Assembly: GCA_020634245.1 (NCBI GenBank)
Contig: JACKCC010000022.1
Location: forward strand, 56,048-120,047
DNA length: 64,000 bases
DNA from: Ardenticatenaceae bacterium
GTDB taxonomy: Bacteria > Chloroflexota > Anaerolineae > Promineifilales > Promineifilaceae
Reading direction: 5' to 3'
This document shows, one piece after another, positions 17,389 to 26,414 of this stretch. How positions within the stretch are numbered: position 1 is the first letter of the stretch; each line of letters begins with the position of its first letter. Made by a program: the position numbers and the translations under genes. The notes under the pieces are model-generated. The model was given only the letters and a program-made list of their open reading frames with translations, was not told the DNA's origin and made no database searches.

Positions 17389-17410
17389 ACGGCCGTTTTT
17401 CAGGTACAAT
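17389..17410 (+). promoter_or_regulatory. ACGGCCGT plus -10 element placed for leaderless start
   Basis: ACGGCCGT (17389-17396), 8 nt, then TACAAT (17405-17410), then only 6 nt to the ATG at 17417. A -10 at this distance would start transcription at or next to the start codon, giving a leaderless mRNA; no Shine-Dalgarno lies in those 6 nt. The same spacing of palindrome and -10 recurs at 52283-52304. Confidence 0.45.
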
Positions 17411-17416
17411 ACACTT

Positions 17417-18850
17417 ATGTTGGTTAACCAGGAGGATCTGTACACGGCCGTTCACGCTGCCCTGGTTCATTGGGGGAAGCTCTCTAACGACGCGCTGCAA
17501 CCCCTCGCCCATTTACTGACCATCCAAAATCAGCTAAACGATAATGAAAACGGATCCCTGTTTGCTTTGAGACGGGCCGTGGACCAGTTTCTTCTGGCCA
17601 ACCTTGATCGGCTGGCCGGGCAGGATGAAACCGGCGCCAAGGTGCTGCAAAGCCGCTTTCTGGATGGCAAAATCACCCGGCGGGTGGCGCAGGAAATGCA
17701 CGCCAGCCCCGATCAGGTTAATCGCTGGCAGCGGGCCGCCCTTACCCGGTTAACCGAGATGATTTATCATCAGGAAATGGACTTGCAGGCCGAATTGGCG
17801 CGGGTAATGGAAGCGGCGCTGCCGCCAGCCCCCTACAGCCAGTTTTTCGGCTTTGGTCAGGCGCGGCAGGTGCTGCAAGCACAGCTAGTGCCCACAACGG
17901 CCCCCTGGATTATCGTCATCGCCGGTATTGGCGGGATTGGCAAAACAAGCCTGGCCGATTTTGTTGTGCGGGCGGTTTTGCCCAGCCTGGTTTATAAGCA
18001 GGTTTGTTGGCTGCGGGTCAATGGCCAGCAGTTGAGCGGCGAGTCGCTGCCGCCGGAATTGGCCTATGAATCGGCCCTGTCAGACCTGGCGGCCCAGTTG
18101 TGGCCGGATAGCTCGTCCAGCGAACCCCTGGCCCAGTTGGAAGCCCGTTTGCGTCAGGCGCTTAAAGCCGCGCCCCATTTGATCATCATTGATAACCTGG
18201 AAACGATGGGTCAAATCGCTCACTTTACGGGCAAGCTGGGCGCATTTACGGCTCCCAGCCGCTTTTTGCTAACCAGCCGTGCCCGGCCAGCAGGGGAAAC
18301 GGCCGTTTCGGCGGCGCTCAGTACAGCCATCTACACCCACTCCCTGCAAGAACTCCCCTTCGACGACGCGGCGGCCCTGCTGCACCATCATGCGGCGCTG
18401 ACCGGCCTGACCGAATTGGCCGATGCCGATGCGGCAGCGATTGAATCCATTTACAACGTAACCGGCGGCAATCCGCTGGCGCTGAAACTGGTGGTTAGCT
18501 TAACGGCCGTACTCCCTTTACCCCAAATCCTGACCGACCTAAACGAGAGCCGGATTGGCCCCATCGAAGAGCTGTACCGGCATATTTATTGGAAAGCATG
18601 GCGCAGCTTAACGCCGCCGGCCCAGGCGCTGCTGCAAGCCATGCCGCTGGTGGCCTCATCCGGGGCTTTGCCAGCCCAAATGCAGGCGATTAGCGGCCTG
18701 GATGAAGGTGATTTTTGGACGGCCGTACACGAACTGTCGGCCCGCTCCCTGTTAGAGGTGCAGGGAACCATTCAAGAACGACGTTACGGTATCCACCGGC
18801 TGACTGAAGCTTTTCTGAACACGGAAATTAACCGCTGGCCGGAACTTTGA
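17417..18850 (+). CDS. STAND NTPase: sigma-region-4-like HTH plus NB-ARC
   Basis: The 477-residue protein begins with ~130 helical residues including a sigma-70-region-4-like segment (LQSRFLDGKITRRVAQEM, then SPDQVNRWQRAALTRL). An NB-ARC module follows: P-loop AGIGGIGKTS (about 170-179), Walker B LIIIDNLE (about 255), sensor LLTSRARP (about 285) and GGNPLAL (about 352), then the winged-helix part. STAND proteins are ATP switches that oligomerise on sensing a ligand through C-terminal repeats; here those repeats are missing from this ORF. The TPR ORF that follows is in the same frame after two stop codons, so this looks like the front half of a split STAND-TPR protein. Confidence 0.85.
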   Translation: MLVNQEDLYTAVHAALVHWGKLSNDALQPLAHLLTIQNQLNDNENGSLFALRRAVDQFLLANLDRLAGQDETGAKVLQSRFLDGKITRRVAQEMHASPDQVNRWQRAALTRLTEMIYHQEMDLQAELARVMEAALPPAPYSQFFGFGQARQVLQAQLVPTTAPWIIVIAGIGGIGKTSLADFVVRAVLPSLVYKQVCWLRVNGQQLSGESLPPELAYESALSDLAAQLWPDSSSSEPLAQLEARLRQALKAAPHLIIIDNLETMGQIAHFTGKLGAFTAPSRFLLTSRARPAGETAVSAALSTAIYTHSLQELPFDDAAALLHHHAALTGLTELADADAAAIESIYNVTGGNPLALKLVVSLTAVLPLPQILTDLNESRIGPIEELYRHIYWKAWRSLTPPAQALLQAMPLVASSGALPAQMQAISGLDEGDFWTAVHELSARSLLEVQGTIQERRYGIHRLTEAFLNTEINRWPEL

Positions 18851-18881
18851 GGTGACAGGCACTTTCAAAGTGCCTGTCACC
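18851..18881. repeat. Perfect 31-nt palindromic hairpin between NB-ARC and TPR ORFs
   Basis: Arms 18851-18865 and 18867-18881 (GGTGACAGGCACTTT and its exact complement) surround one central base. It follows directly on the stop codon of the NB-ARC ORF. A second in-frame stop is at 18884-18886, and the TPR ORF starts at 18893 in the same frame. It looks like an inserted REP-type element or a hairpin controlling the second cistron. Confidence 0.75.
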
Positions 18882-18892
18882 TGTGAAGACTC

Positions 18893-20110
18893 ATGCAGCA
18901 ACAATTGGCGACAACACCTCCAGCGATGCAGTTCACCCACAGTGTGGCGGCCAATGTCGTTTATTGGCAAGAACGCACCAAAGCGCTGACCCATCATAAC
19001 CTGCCCGTGTTGGATCGCGACCGGCAAAATTTGTATCGGGCCATCCGGTTTGGCTTGCAATTGGCCGATACCTGGCAGGAAACGGCCGTACTCATCTTGC
19101 AATCTTTTCCCCTCATTGAAAAGCGGGGCTATTGGGGCGAGTGGATACCCATTCTGGAACGCGCTCTTGATAAATGCCCGGCTGATCAATTATTGTTACG
19201 TGGCCGAATACTTGATTGTTTGGGCGTTTTTTACCGTTATAACCAACAGTCGAATAAAGCCTACGCTGCCCACCAGGAAGAATTACAGATTGGAGAGGCG
19301 TCCCAAGATAACTGGCGGATCGCCCATGCCAGTATCAATTTAGCGGCTGTTTGCCGACATATGCGGCGTTTCGATGAGGCAGAAAAACATCTTTCAAGCG
19401 CCGAAATCGCTTTTCGAGCCAGCAATGCCCCCCTGGTGAAACACGCCTTTGTCAAGCTTGAACGTGGCCTTCTGGCGCAGGCGCAAGAACAATGGTCGGC
19501 AGCCGAAACGCATTTGCATGATTCGGTCTCCCTCTGGCGCGAAATTGGCGATCCGGTTAATTTGGCTAACAGCCTCAAGCTGCTAGGACAGGTTTTCGTC
19601 GTTCTAAACAAGACAGAAGATGCCTTGAAAGCGTACCAAGAAGCCCTGGACAACCTCAATCCGTCAGAAAATTATTTAGACCAATCGAAAATCTTGAACG
19701 ATTTGGCTGTTTTGCATTTTAACCAGGGAAACCTTGATGATGCGTTATATCAACTGTTGGCGGCTAACTCTTCCTATCTGCGCCAATCCGGTAATGTGTT
19801 TGACCAGGCAATGGTAAGCACAAATTTAGGCAATGTCTACCAGGCTCAAGGCAAACTAATAGAAGCAGAACGCGCCTTTCGGCGCAGTGTGACGCTTTGG
19901 GAAACGTGTGGCGATCAGCTTCAGTTGGTTAATGCATTGAGCGGTCTGGCCGAGATAAAAAGGGCGCAAGGGGATATGATTGAAGCGCAGAAACTAGGCC
20001 AGGACGGACTTGAATTGTTGGCAGATTATCCTGGCGATGTTTGGGCACAAAAAATGCAAAAGCGACTGTGTGAAGTGGCAACCGCATCCAAAGCGGCTGC
20101 CATTTCATAA
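18893..20110 (+). CDS. TPR protein, likely C-terminal half of the STAND protein
   Basis: The 405-residue product starts with a region (VVYWQERTKALTHHNL, NLYRAIRFGLQLADTW) that in related Chloroflexota NB-ARC proteins sits between the winged helix and the TPR array. It then has about seven TPR units (for example AEKHLSSAEIAFRAS, ALKAYQEALDNL, AERAFRRSVTLWETC). It lies in the same reading frame as the NB-ARC ORF, 42 nt after its stop, with only a weak GAAG before the ATG. It may be translated separately by coupling and form a complex with the NB-ARC half, or be the dead remainder of one gene. The TPRs would be the sensor arm. No degradation of either half is visible. Confidence 0.8.
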   Translation: MQQQLATTPPAMQFTHSVAANVVYWQERTKALTHHNLPVLDRDRQNLYRAIRFGLQLADTWQETAVLILQSFPLIEKRGYWGEWIPILERALDKCPADQLLLRGRILDCLGVFYRYNQQSNKAYAAHQEELQIGEASQDNWRIAHASINLAAVCRHMRRFDEAEKHLSSAEIAFRASNAPLVKHAFVKLERGLLAQAQEQWSAAETHLHDSVSLWREIGDPVNLANSLKLLGQVFVVLNKTEDALKAYQEALDNLNPSENYLDQSKILNDLAVLHFNQGNLDDALYQLLAANSSYLRQSGNVFDQAMVSTNLGNVYQAQGKLIEAERAFRRSVTLWETCGDQLQLVNALSGLAEIKRAQGDMIEAQKLGQDGLELLADYPGDVWAQKMQKRLCEVATASKAAAIS

Positions 20111-20117
20111 ACAATTT

Positions 20118-20267
20118 TCAACCGGTACAGGCAGAGCCGGAACCCGAAGTCACGCAGTCTGCGGCGTGGACGAGATTGGGGAGAATGATGTAAAAAACGA
20201 TGACTGCTGCTGCCGTCCATAGTTGAACGGCTTTCTTTTTAACATCGGCTTGACGGAACTTGAACAT
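20118..20267 (-). CDS. Small secreted peptide candidate (49 aa)
   Basis: ATG at 20267 to TGA at 20118 encodes 49 residues. The N-terminus is basic (MFKFRQADVKKK), followed by a hydrophobic core (LWTAAAVIVFYIILPNLV) and an A-type signal peptidase site (VHAA before DC). The predicted mature part is only 13 residues, DCVTSGSGSACTG, with two cysteines 10 apart and a Gly/Ser middle. GAGG lies about 8 nt before the ATG. It sits between the TPR and NACHT genes on the opposite strand. It could be a peptide signal, a small disulfide peptide or a short anchored peptide. I know no family for it, and a chance ORF cannot be excluded, though charge, hydrophobic core and cleavage site fit a signal peptide well. 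Confidence 0.5.
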   Translation of the reverse strand: MFKFRQADVKKKAVQLWTAAAVIVFYIILPNLVHAADCVTSGSGSACTG

Positions 20268-20488
20268 CTTGATACCTCGCTTTTGACTAAGTGAGGCTCA
20301 TTGAGTATGGCGCCCGGATGGACAATTGGCCATCCGCTCATGAGATGCTCAACGGCCGTTAACTTGTTAGTTTTCTCCTCTAGGGATAACGGATCGATCG
20401 TTACGGCCACTATAGAAAAAATGGCGCTTAAGTGACACAGGGTGCTGCTTAAAATCTCTCGGAAATGTCTGGAAAAGGGGAGAAATTC

Positions 20489-22882
20489 ATGACAACCTTT
20501 GGCCAACAACTGCGTGTCTATCGACGACAATGCCGCGATCCGCTGCGGGGCGGCATCATGACTCAGGCGCGGCTGGGCGAACTGCTGGGCGATGAATTGG
20601 ACCATGCCGGTTATTCTGGTGCGGCCGTTTCCGATTGGGAGCGCGGCAAAAGCAAAATTCACGCCGATGATCGGTTGGCGCTTGTGGGTCTTGTGGCGGC
20701 GCTGCACCGTTGTGGCGGCCTCAATACACTGGCCGAAGCCAACCACCTGCTGCGAGCAGGCAATTACCGGGCATTGGACGTTCAGGAGCAATCTCGGATT
20801 TTTCCAGACTCGGTACCTCAACCCGCCCCGGCGACGGCTCCCCTCAAGCCGGCTGCGGTGTTAACGCCAGAACGACGTAAGCAGCTCATTTTGTTGGAGA
20901 AGGTGAAGCAGTTCTGGGTTGAGGGGGTGTTGGAGAAGTCGGTGCGTGGGGCAATGCTGTTGAATCTGGACGGCCGTTCCTACGATGAAGCGGTTGCCAA
21001 TCCTTGGCAGCAAGTGATTGGCGCTGTGCCACCGTTACCTTTGGGTGGGGCAACGGCCGTTCCCCCACCCAACTTAACCGCCCGCTTTCATCAAGCTGAC
21101 CGGGCGCTGCTCATTTTGGGCGAACCCGGTTCCGGCAAAACCATCACCCTCATCACGTTGACTCAAGAATTGATCGCCCAGGCCGAAGTCGATCCCCAAC
21201 AGCCCATTCCCGTCATCTTCAACCTGATCTCCTGGGCCGAAAAACGAGAAAGCATCAGTGCCTGGCTGGAAGAAGAATTGACGGCCAAGTACCAGATTCC
21301 CCACACGCTGGGGCGGCAGTGGCTGGCCGACGACGCCTTAATTTTGCTGTTGGACGGCCTGGATGAAGTGGCCCTGAATCATCGCGCCGCCTGTGTAGCC
21401 GCCATCAACCAGTTCCGCAAAGAACGTGGATTGACGGGTATCGTCGTCAGCAGTCGTCACAAAGCTTACCAGGCGCTCAATACGAACTTGCAATTGAACA
21501 GCGCTTTTCTGTTAAATCCGTTAACAAAAAGCCAAATTGATCATTACCTGGCAGCAGCGGGAGAACCATTGGATGGTCTGCGAACGGCCGTTCACCAAGA
21601 CCCGGTTTTGCAAGAAATGGCCCAAACACCGCTCATGCTTCATGCCCTCAGCGCGGCCTACTGGCAAACCAAAACTCTCCCCGGCAGCGATGGCGAATTC
21701 GACTTAACCGGCTTATTTGATACTTACACAAAGGCGATGTTCGATCGGCGCGGCGAGAATTTGGCCTTTTCGCACGAAAAGGTTATGGAGCGGCTCGCCT
21801 GGCTGGCGCAGCGCATGGATAAGCATAATCAGGCGCTGTTTTTAATTGAACGGTTGCAGCCCAGTTGGCTGCCTTCATACGGTTGGAAATGGGTTTATAT
21901 ACTCGGTTCACGGTTATTTGCTGGATTGATTTCCAGTATCATGATGTGGCTTTACTGGCTCATCATACGTATCAATGTCCCCCCATTTGGCACGGAATGG
22001 TCGCAAAAGGTTGCCCGGGTCATTCCCGGTCGCGCGGCAGAGACGGATTGGTGGCTGATGTTGTTTTTGGGATTGAGTATGGGGTTGTTAACGGCCGTTT
22101 TCGATGCCCTTTACTATAAATGGATCGCCGACCGGGGTTATCCGCCAGTGGATAAAACAAAGCAATTGGTTGGCAGAATCGCTTTTGTCGGTATCGTCAC
22201 CGGCGCTTTGGCTACGCTCTTCGTCAGCATTTACGATAACTTCTACATCGCTTTTTCCTCCGGCCTTGTTGTGGCCATTGCTTTTGGTCTCAACATCTAT
22301 TTCGTTTATGGCAGCAATCTGCGCAATGATATTCGCACGGTAGCTGCCTTAAGCTGGACATGGCTCGGAGCACTCATCGGCTTACTCATCGGTTTAGGAA
22401 TAGCCACAACGATAGAATTTGTTGAATGGGTTTTGTATGGCACTTCTCAGCTTATACCCACTTATATATCTTTAGGGCTTATGTTTATGCTTTTAGGCGG
22501 ATTGCGGGGCAATCGTGTAAGCATCACCAGCAACCCCAATCAAGGTATCTGGTTATCGGCCACAAACTCGCTGATTGCTTGCAATATTGTGGCCTTTACG
22601 ATGATGGCCGCAATGACTGTTGTCTGGCAAAATTTTCGTCTGGGTTTGGTTGCCGGTATTTTATCTACTGTGTCCATTTTTTTTATGTTTGGCGGCGGCA
22701 ATGTTGCCAACCATTTTTATTTACGCCTTTTGCTTTGGCTGACAAAAGATTTATCATGGGATTTGGTCAGTTTTCTGGAATTCAGCGTGAATCGCGTTTT
22801 TTTACATCGCGTTGGCGGTGGTTACCTGTTTACCCATCAAACTTTGCAAAATTACTTTGCAGCACACGTCACCAAATCCTGA
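20489..22882 (+). CDS. XRE-type HTH / NACHT NTPase with multipass membrane C-terminus
   Basis: The 797-residue protein (start at 20489, preceded by AAGGGGAGAAA; an upstream ATG at 20465 overlaps that site) has an XRE-like HTH (residues ~1-85, AAVSDWERGKSKI), a helical linker (KVKQFWVEGVLEKSV), and a NACHT domain with P-loop GEPGSGKTITL (about 210) and Walker B LLLDGLDEV (about 285). Residues about 465-755 form roughly eight to ten membrane helices. NACHT STAND proteins in bacteria include antiphage sensors whose effector is at one end; a membrane end would suggest membrane disruption, or signalling from a membrane sensor to DNA. It lies downstream of the NB-ARC/TPR pair on the same strand, with the small peptide gene antisense in the 378-nt gap. 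Confidence 0.87.
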   Translation: MTTFGQQLRVYRRQCRDPLRGGIMTQARLGELLGDELDHAGYSGAAVSDWERGKSKIHADDRLALVGLVAALHRCGGLNTLAEANHLLRAGNYRALDVQEQSRIFPDSVPQPAPATAPLKPAAVLTPERRKQLILLEKVKQFWVEGVLEKSVRGAMLLNLDGRSYDEAVANPWQQVIGAVPPLPLGGATAVPPPNLTARFHQADRALLILGEPGSGKTITLITLTQELIAQAEVDPQQPIPVIFNLISWAEKRESISAWLEEELTAKYQIPHTLGRQWLADDALILLLDGLDEVALNHRAACVAAINQFRKERGLTGIVVSSRHKAYQALNTNLQLNSAFLLNPLTKSQIDHYLAAAGEPLDGLRTAVHQDPVLQEMAQTPLMLHALSAAYWQTKTLPGSDGEFDLTGLFDTYTKAMFDRRGENLAFSHEKVMERLAWLAQRMDKHNQALFLIERLQPSWLPSYGWKWVYILGSRLFAGLISSIMMWLYWLIIRINVPPFGTEWSQKVARVIPGRAAETDWWLMLFLGLSMGLLTAVFDALYYKWIADRGYPPVDKTKQLVGRIAFVGIVTGALATLFVSIYDNFYIAFSSGLVVAIAFGLNIYFVYGSNLRNDIRTVAALSWTWLGALIGLLIGLGIATTIEFVEWVLYGTSQLIPTYISLGLMFMLLGGLRGNRVSITSNPNQGIWLSATNSLIACNIVAFTMMAAMTVVWQNFRLGLVAGILSTVSIFFMFGGGNVANHFYLRLLLWLTKDLSWDLVSFLEFSVNRVFLHRVGGGYLFTHQTLQNYFAAHVTKS

Positions 22883-23085
22883 AGCAGACAGATCAAATAG
22901 ATGACTGATTGTGTCGTTCTAGACTGGTTAGATACAGTTGGCGGGGATGGGGTATGTTGCGGTGAGGTATGAGATAGATAGGCCAGGAGGGATTGGCAGC
23001 GCCTAATTTAGACGCTGAAGACAACTGGCGAATTTGCCGAATTTCGTCATACTTGAGAGACCTCGACTCGAAAAAGGAATAACAA

Positions 23086-24873
23086 ATGGATAAAGAACAT
23101 CTGGCCGTTATGGTTTTCCAATCCGCCCAAACCTATGCAAAGGAAACGGCCGTACGCCGCAAAATCGATGGTATATGGCAGTCGCACAGCTACCAGGAAA
23201 TGGGCGCAATCATTCGCCAGATAGCCCGCGCTCTGCTGGCGACCGGCGTCCAGCCCGGCGACCGTATCGGCATCTTCGCGCCTAACCGACCAGAATGGAC
23301 CTGGGTCGATTTTGCTATCCTGGCTGTCGGCGCAGTTTCCGTGCCCATCTACGCCACCAATACGCCCCATCAAGCCGCCTACATCATCAACGATATGGCC
23401 ATGACGATTATTTTCACCGGCGACCAGGAACATTACGACAAAATCCAGGCCATCAAAGACGGCACGGCCAGCCTCCAAACCATTGTTGCCTTCGACGATT
23501 CGACGGCAATCAGCGGGCGGCAGTCGCAGCACCTCAGCCAGTTCCAGACGTTGGGAGCCGATCAATCGCTGGATGGTGAGATAGAGGCCCGATTAGATGC
23601 TGCGGCGGCCAGCGATCTGGCCACCATCATCTACACTTCGGGCACAACGGGCGAACCCAAAGGCGTCATCCTGACACATGGCAACATCTTCCACCAGTTC
23701 AAGGCGATGGAAGGACAGTTTTTCGTCGGTCCCGGTGATCGCTCCCTTTGCTTTTTGCCGTTGAGCCACGTCTACGAGCGCTCCTGGACTTACTACATTT
23801 TCAAATGTGGCGCTGAGAACAATTATCTGGCCAATGCCAAAGAGGTTATCGAAACGATGGCCGAGGTGCGGCCGACGGTGATGGTCAGCGTGCCCCGTCT
23901 GTACGAAAAGATTTATGCCGCCGCCGTTCATGGGCTGGAACAAGGCTCAACCCTGAAAAAGCGGTTGTTTCATTGGGCGATTGGTGTGGGCAAACGGTAT
24001 CAATATCAGTTGAAGGAGCAGGGTTCGGCCGACAGCTGGTTGTCGTTACAGCACAAACTGGCCGACAAATTGGTTCTTAGCAAAGTGCGCGACGTTGTCG
24101 GCGGCCCCAAGAATTTCTTTTCGGCCGGCGGCGCGCCATTGGCCAAAGCCATTGAGGAATTTTTCTTTGCGGCAGGACTGCTGGTTTGTGAAGGATATGG
24201 CCTGACCGAGACCGCCCCGATGGTGACGTTTAACACACCCAAAGCGTTCAAATTTGGTACGGTGGGCAAACCCATCGTTGACTGCCAGGTGAAAATTGCC
24301 GAGGATGGCGAGATTTTAGTGAAAAGTCCCAGTGTGACCCAGGGCTATTACAACAAGCCGGAGGCCACCGCCGAGGCGTTTCGCGGCGGCTGGTTCCACA
24401 CCGGCGACGTGGGCGAATTTGATGCCGATGGTTTCCTGCGCATCACTGATCGCATCAAGGACATTATCATCACCTCAAACGGCAAAAACGTGGCCCCGCA
24501 AAAGATTGAAACGGTGTATGCCAAGGATCATTTTATCGAGCAGTTTGTGGCCATTGGCGACCGGCATAAATTTATTAGTGCGCTGGTAGTGCCCAATTTT
24601 GTGGCGCTGGAAGCTTATGCCCAGGAAGCAGGTATTGCCTACCGCAGCGATGACGAACTGGTTAAAAATGATGTGGTGCAGGCTTTTTACCGGCAGCGGA
24701 TTGATGCTTGTTCGGCGGAATTGGCCAATTATGAGCAGGTGAAGGCGTTTACGCTGCTGCCACGGCCGTTTACCCAGGAATCAGGTCTGCTAACCCCATC
24801 GCAAAAAATCAAGCGCAAGGCGGTAACCGAAGCGTACGCTGCCCAAATCGAGGCCATGTACCCGGCCGATTGA
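23086..24873 (+). CDS. Long-chain acyl-CoA synthetase (AMP-forming)
   Basis: The 595-residue enzyme belongs to the ANL superfamily, FadD15/bacterial long-chain type. It has the phosphate loop YTSGTTGEPKGVILTHGN (about 184-201), GYGLTETAP (about 365) and the D-R-I-K-D-I-I hinge with TSNGKNVAP. It activates fatty acids to acyl-AMP and then acyl-CoA for lipid synthesis or breakdown. AAGGAATAAC lies just before the ATG. Length is normal and all motifs are intact. It stands alone between the NACHT gene and the convergent malQ. Confidence 0.95.
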   Translation: MDKEHLAVMVFQSAQTYAKETAVRRKIDGIWQSHSYQEMGAIIRQIARALLATGVQPGDRIGIFAPNRPEWTWVDFAILAVGAVSVPIYATNTPHQAAYIINDMAMTIIFTGDQEHYDKIQAIKDGTASLQTIVAFDDSTAISGRQSQHLSQFQTLGADQSLDGEIEARLDAAAASDLATIIYTSGTTGEPKGVILTHGNIFHQFKAMEGQFFVGPGDRSLCFLPLSHVYERSWTYYIFKCGAENNYLANAKEVIETMAEVRPTVMVSVPRLYEKIYAAAVHGLEQGSTLKKRLFHWAIGVGKRYQYQLKEQGSADSWLSLQHKLADKLVLSKVRDVVGGPKNFFSAGGAPLAKAIEEFFFAAGLLVCEGYGLTETAPMVTFNTPKAFKFGTVGKPIVDCQVKIAEDGEILVKSPSVTQGYYNKPEATAEAFRGGWFHTGDVGEFDADGFLRITDRIKDIIITSNGKNVAPQKIETVYAKDHFIEQFVAIGDRHKFISALVVPNFVALEAYAQEAGIAYRSDDELVKNDVVQAFYRQRIDACSAELANYEQVKAFTLLPRPFTQESGLLTPSQKIKRKAVTEAYAAQIEAMYPAD

Positions 24874-24890
24874 GACAACCGCTTTAGGAT

Positions 24891-26414
24891 TTACGACTCA
24901 TCGGGTTCGGTTTGGGGGAGACGGCCGTACAGATCCGTTAACTCCACCAACCGCCGTTGAATTTCACTGGTCAGCATCTCCGACGTGAAGCGCCACTGCC
25001 AGTAGCCGCTGGCCTTGCCAGGGAAATTCATCCGCGCTGTATTGCCCAGCTTCATGTGGTCTTGCAGGGGGATAACGGCCATGTCGGCTACCGAGGCAAA
25101 GGCCAGCCGGATCATGTCCCAGGCAATGTCGTGGCCGTCACTGGCCACGTAGCGGCGCACATGGTCTTGTTCGGCCAGCGTGGCGTTGCGATACCAGCCC
25201 ATCGTCGTTTCGTTGTCGTGCGTGCCGGTGTAGACGACGCAGTTATGGACGAAGGTGTGGGGCAGGAAGCTGGAATTTTTCTCGCCGCCAAAGGCAAATT
25301 GCAGAATTTTCATACCGGGGAAATTGAAGGTGTCGCGCAGCTCTTCCACCTCTGGCGTGATGACGCCTAAGTCTTCGGCGATGATGGGCAGTTCGCCCAT
25401 TTTTTGCTGCATGGTGTGGAAGAAGTCCAGTCCCGGCCCTTTGACCCACTGCCCGATAACGGCCGTTTCCTCTTCCGCCGGAATCTCCCAATACGCCTCA
25501 AAGCCGCGGAAATGATCCAACCGCACAATGTCGACCTGGGTGAAAATTGCCTGCAAGCGGCTCATCCACCAGCCGTAGCCATCCTTTTTCATTTGTGGCC
25601 AGTTGTAGAGCGGGTTGCCCCAGCGTTGGCCGGTTTCGCTGAAATAGTCAGGTGGAACCCCGGCGATGACTTTGGGCGAGCCGTCTTCATTTAAATAGAA
25701 GAGGCCGGGATTGGCCCAGACATCGGCGCTGTCGTAGGCCACAAAAATAGGCGCGTCGCCGACAATTTGAATATATCGTTCATTGGCATACGCTTTCAAT
25801 GTTAGCCACTGCTCGAAGAAAACGAATTGCAGGAATTTGTTGCGCTCGATTTCATCCGCTTTTTGGGCCGACCAACGGGCGATGGCTTCCGGTTCGCGCC
25901 GGACGATGGCTTCCGGCCAGGTGTTCCAGACACCGCCATTATCGTGCATATATTCTTTTTTGAGAGCCATGAAGAGAGCAAAGTCGTTCAGCCAGGTTTT
26001 GTTCTCTTCGCAGAATTGGTTATAGGCCGCTTTTTGTACGGCCGTTCCCCGTTTCTGGAAATGGGCGAATGCTTTATCAAATAGTTGATTTTTGTAAACG
26101 ATCACCCAGCCAAAGTCTACATGATGCGAAGGGAAAGGGGGAATATCGTTCACTGCCGAAGGCGGCAGGTAGCCGGCTTCAATCAGTTTGTCCGGGCTGA
26201 TAAGCAGGGGGTTGCCGGCAAAAGCCGAAAAACATTGGTAGGGGGAGTCGCCATAGCCGGTTGGCCCCAGGGGTAATATTTGCCAGAGTGATTGCTTACT
26301 GGCGGCTAAAAAATCAACAAATTGATAAGCTGCCTCGCCTAAATCGCCGATGCCGTAACGGCCGGGGAGGGAGGTGGGATGGAGCAGGATGCCGCAAGAA
26401 CGGGTAAAACGCAT
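24891..26414 (-). CDS. malQ: 4-alpha-glucanotransferase (amylomaltase)
   Basis: The 507-residue protein is a GH77 amylomaltase. It starts RSCGILLHPTSLPGRYGIGDLG and has the nucleophile aspartate in VRLDHFRG, the acid/base glutamate in IIAEDLG and the GTHDNETTMGW segment. It transfers alpha-1,4-glucan chains in maltodextrin and glycogen metabolism in the cytoplasm. Length and motifs are typical. It is convergent with the acyl-CoA synthetase gene, only 17 nt apart. Confidence 0.97.
   Translation of the reverse strand: MRFTRSCGILLHPTSLPGRYGIGDLGEAAYQFVDFLAASKQSLWQILPLGPTGYGDSPYQCFSAFAGNPLLISPDKLIEAGYLPPSAVNDIPPFPSHHVDFGWVIVYKNQLFDKAFAHFQKRGTAVQKAAYNQFCEENKTWLNDFALFMALKKEYMHDNGGVWNTWPEAIVRREPEAIARWSAQKADEIERNKFLQFVFFEQWLTLKAYANERYIQIVGDAPIFVAYDSADVWANPGLFYLNEDGSPKVIAGVPPDYFSETGQRWGNPLYNWPQMKKDGYGWWMSRLQAIFTQVDIVRLDHFRGFEAYWEIPAEEETAVIGQWVKGPGLDFFHTMQQKMGELPIIAEDLGVITPEVEELRDTFNFPGMKILQFAFGGEKNSSFLPHTFVHNCVVYTGTHDNETTMGWYRNATLAEQDHVRRYVASDGHDIAWDMIRLAFASVADMAVIPLQDHMKLGNTARMNFPGKASGYWQWRFTSEMLTSEIQRRLVELTDLYGRLPQTEPDES

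Noticed and set aside
20150..20821. 223-codon minus-strand frame across the NACHT gene start
   Set aside because: It overlaps a well-supported HTH domain and the small secreted-peptide frame, and has no family signal.
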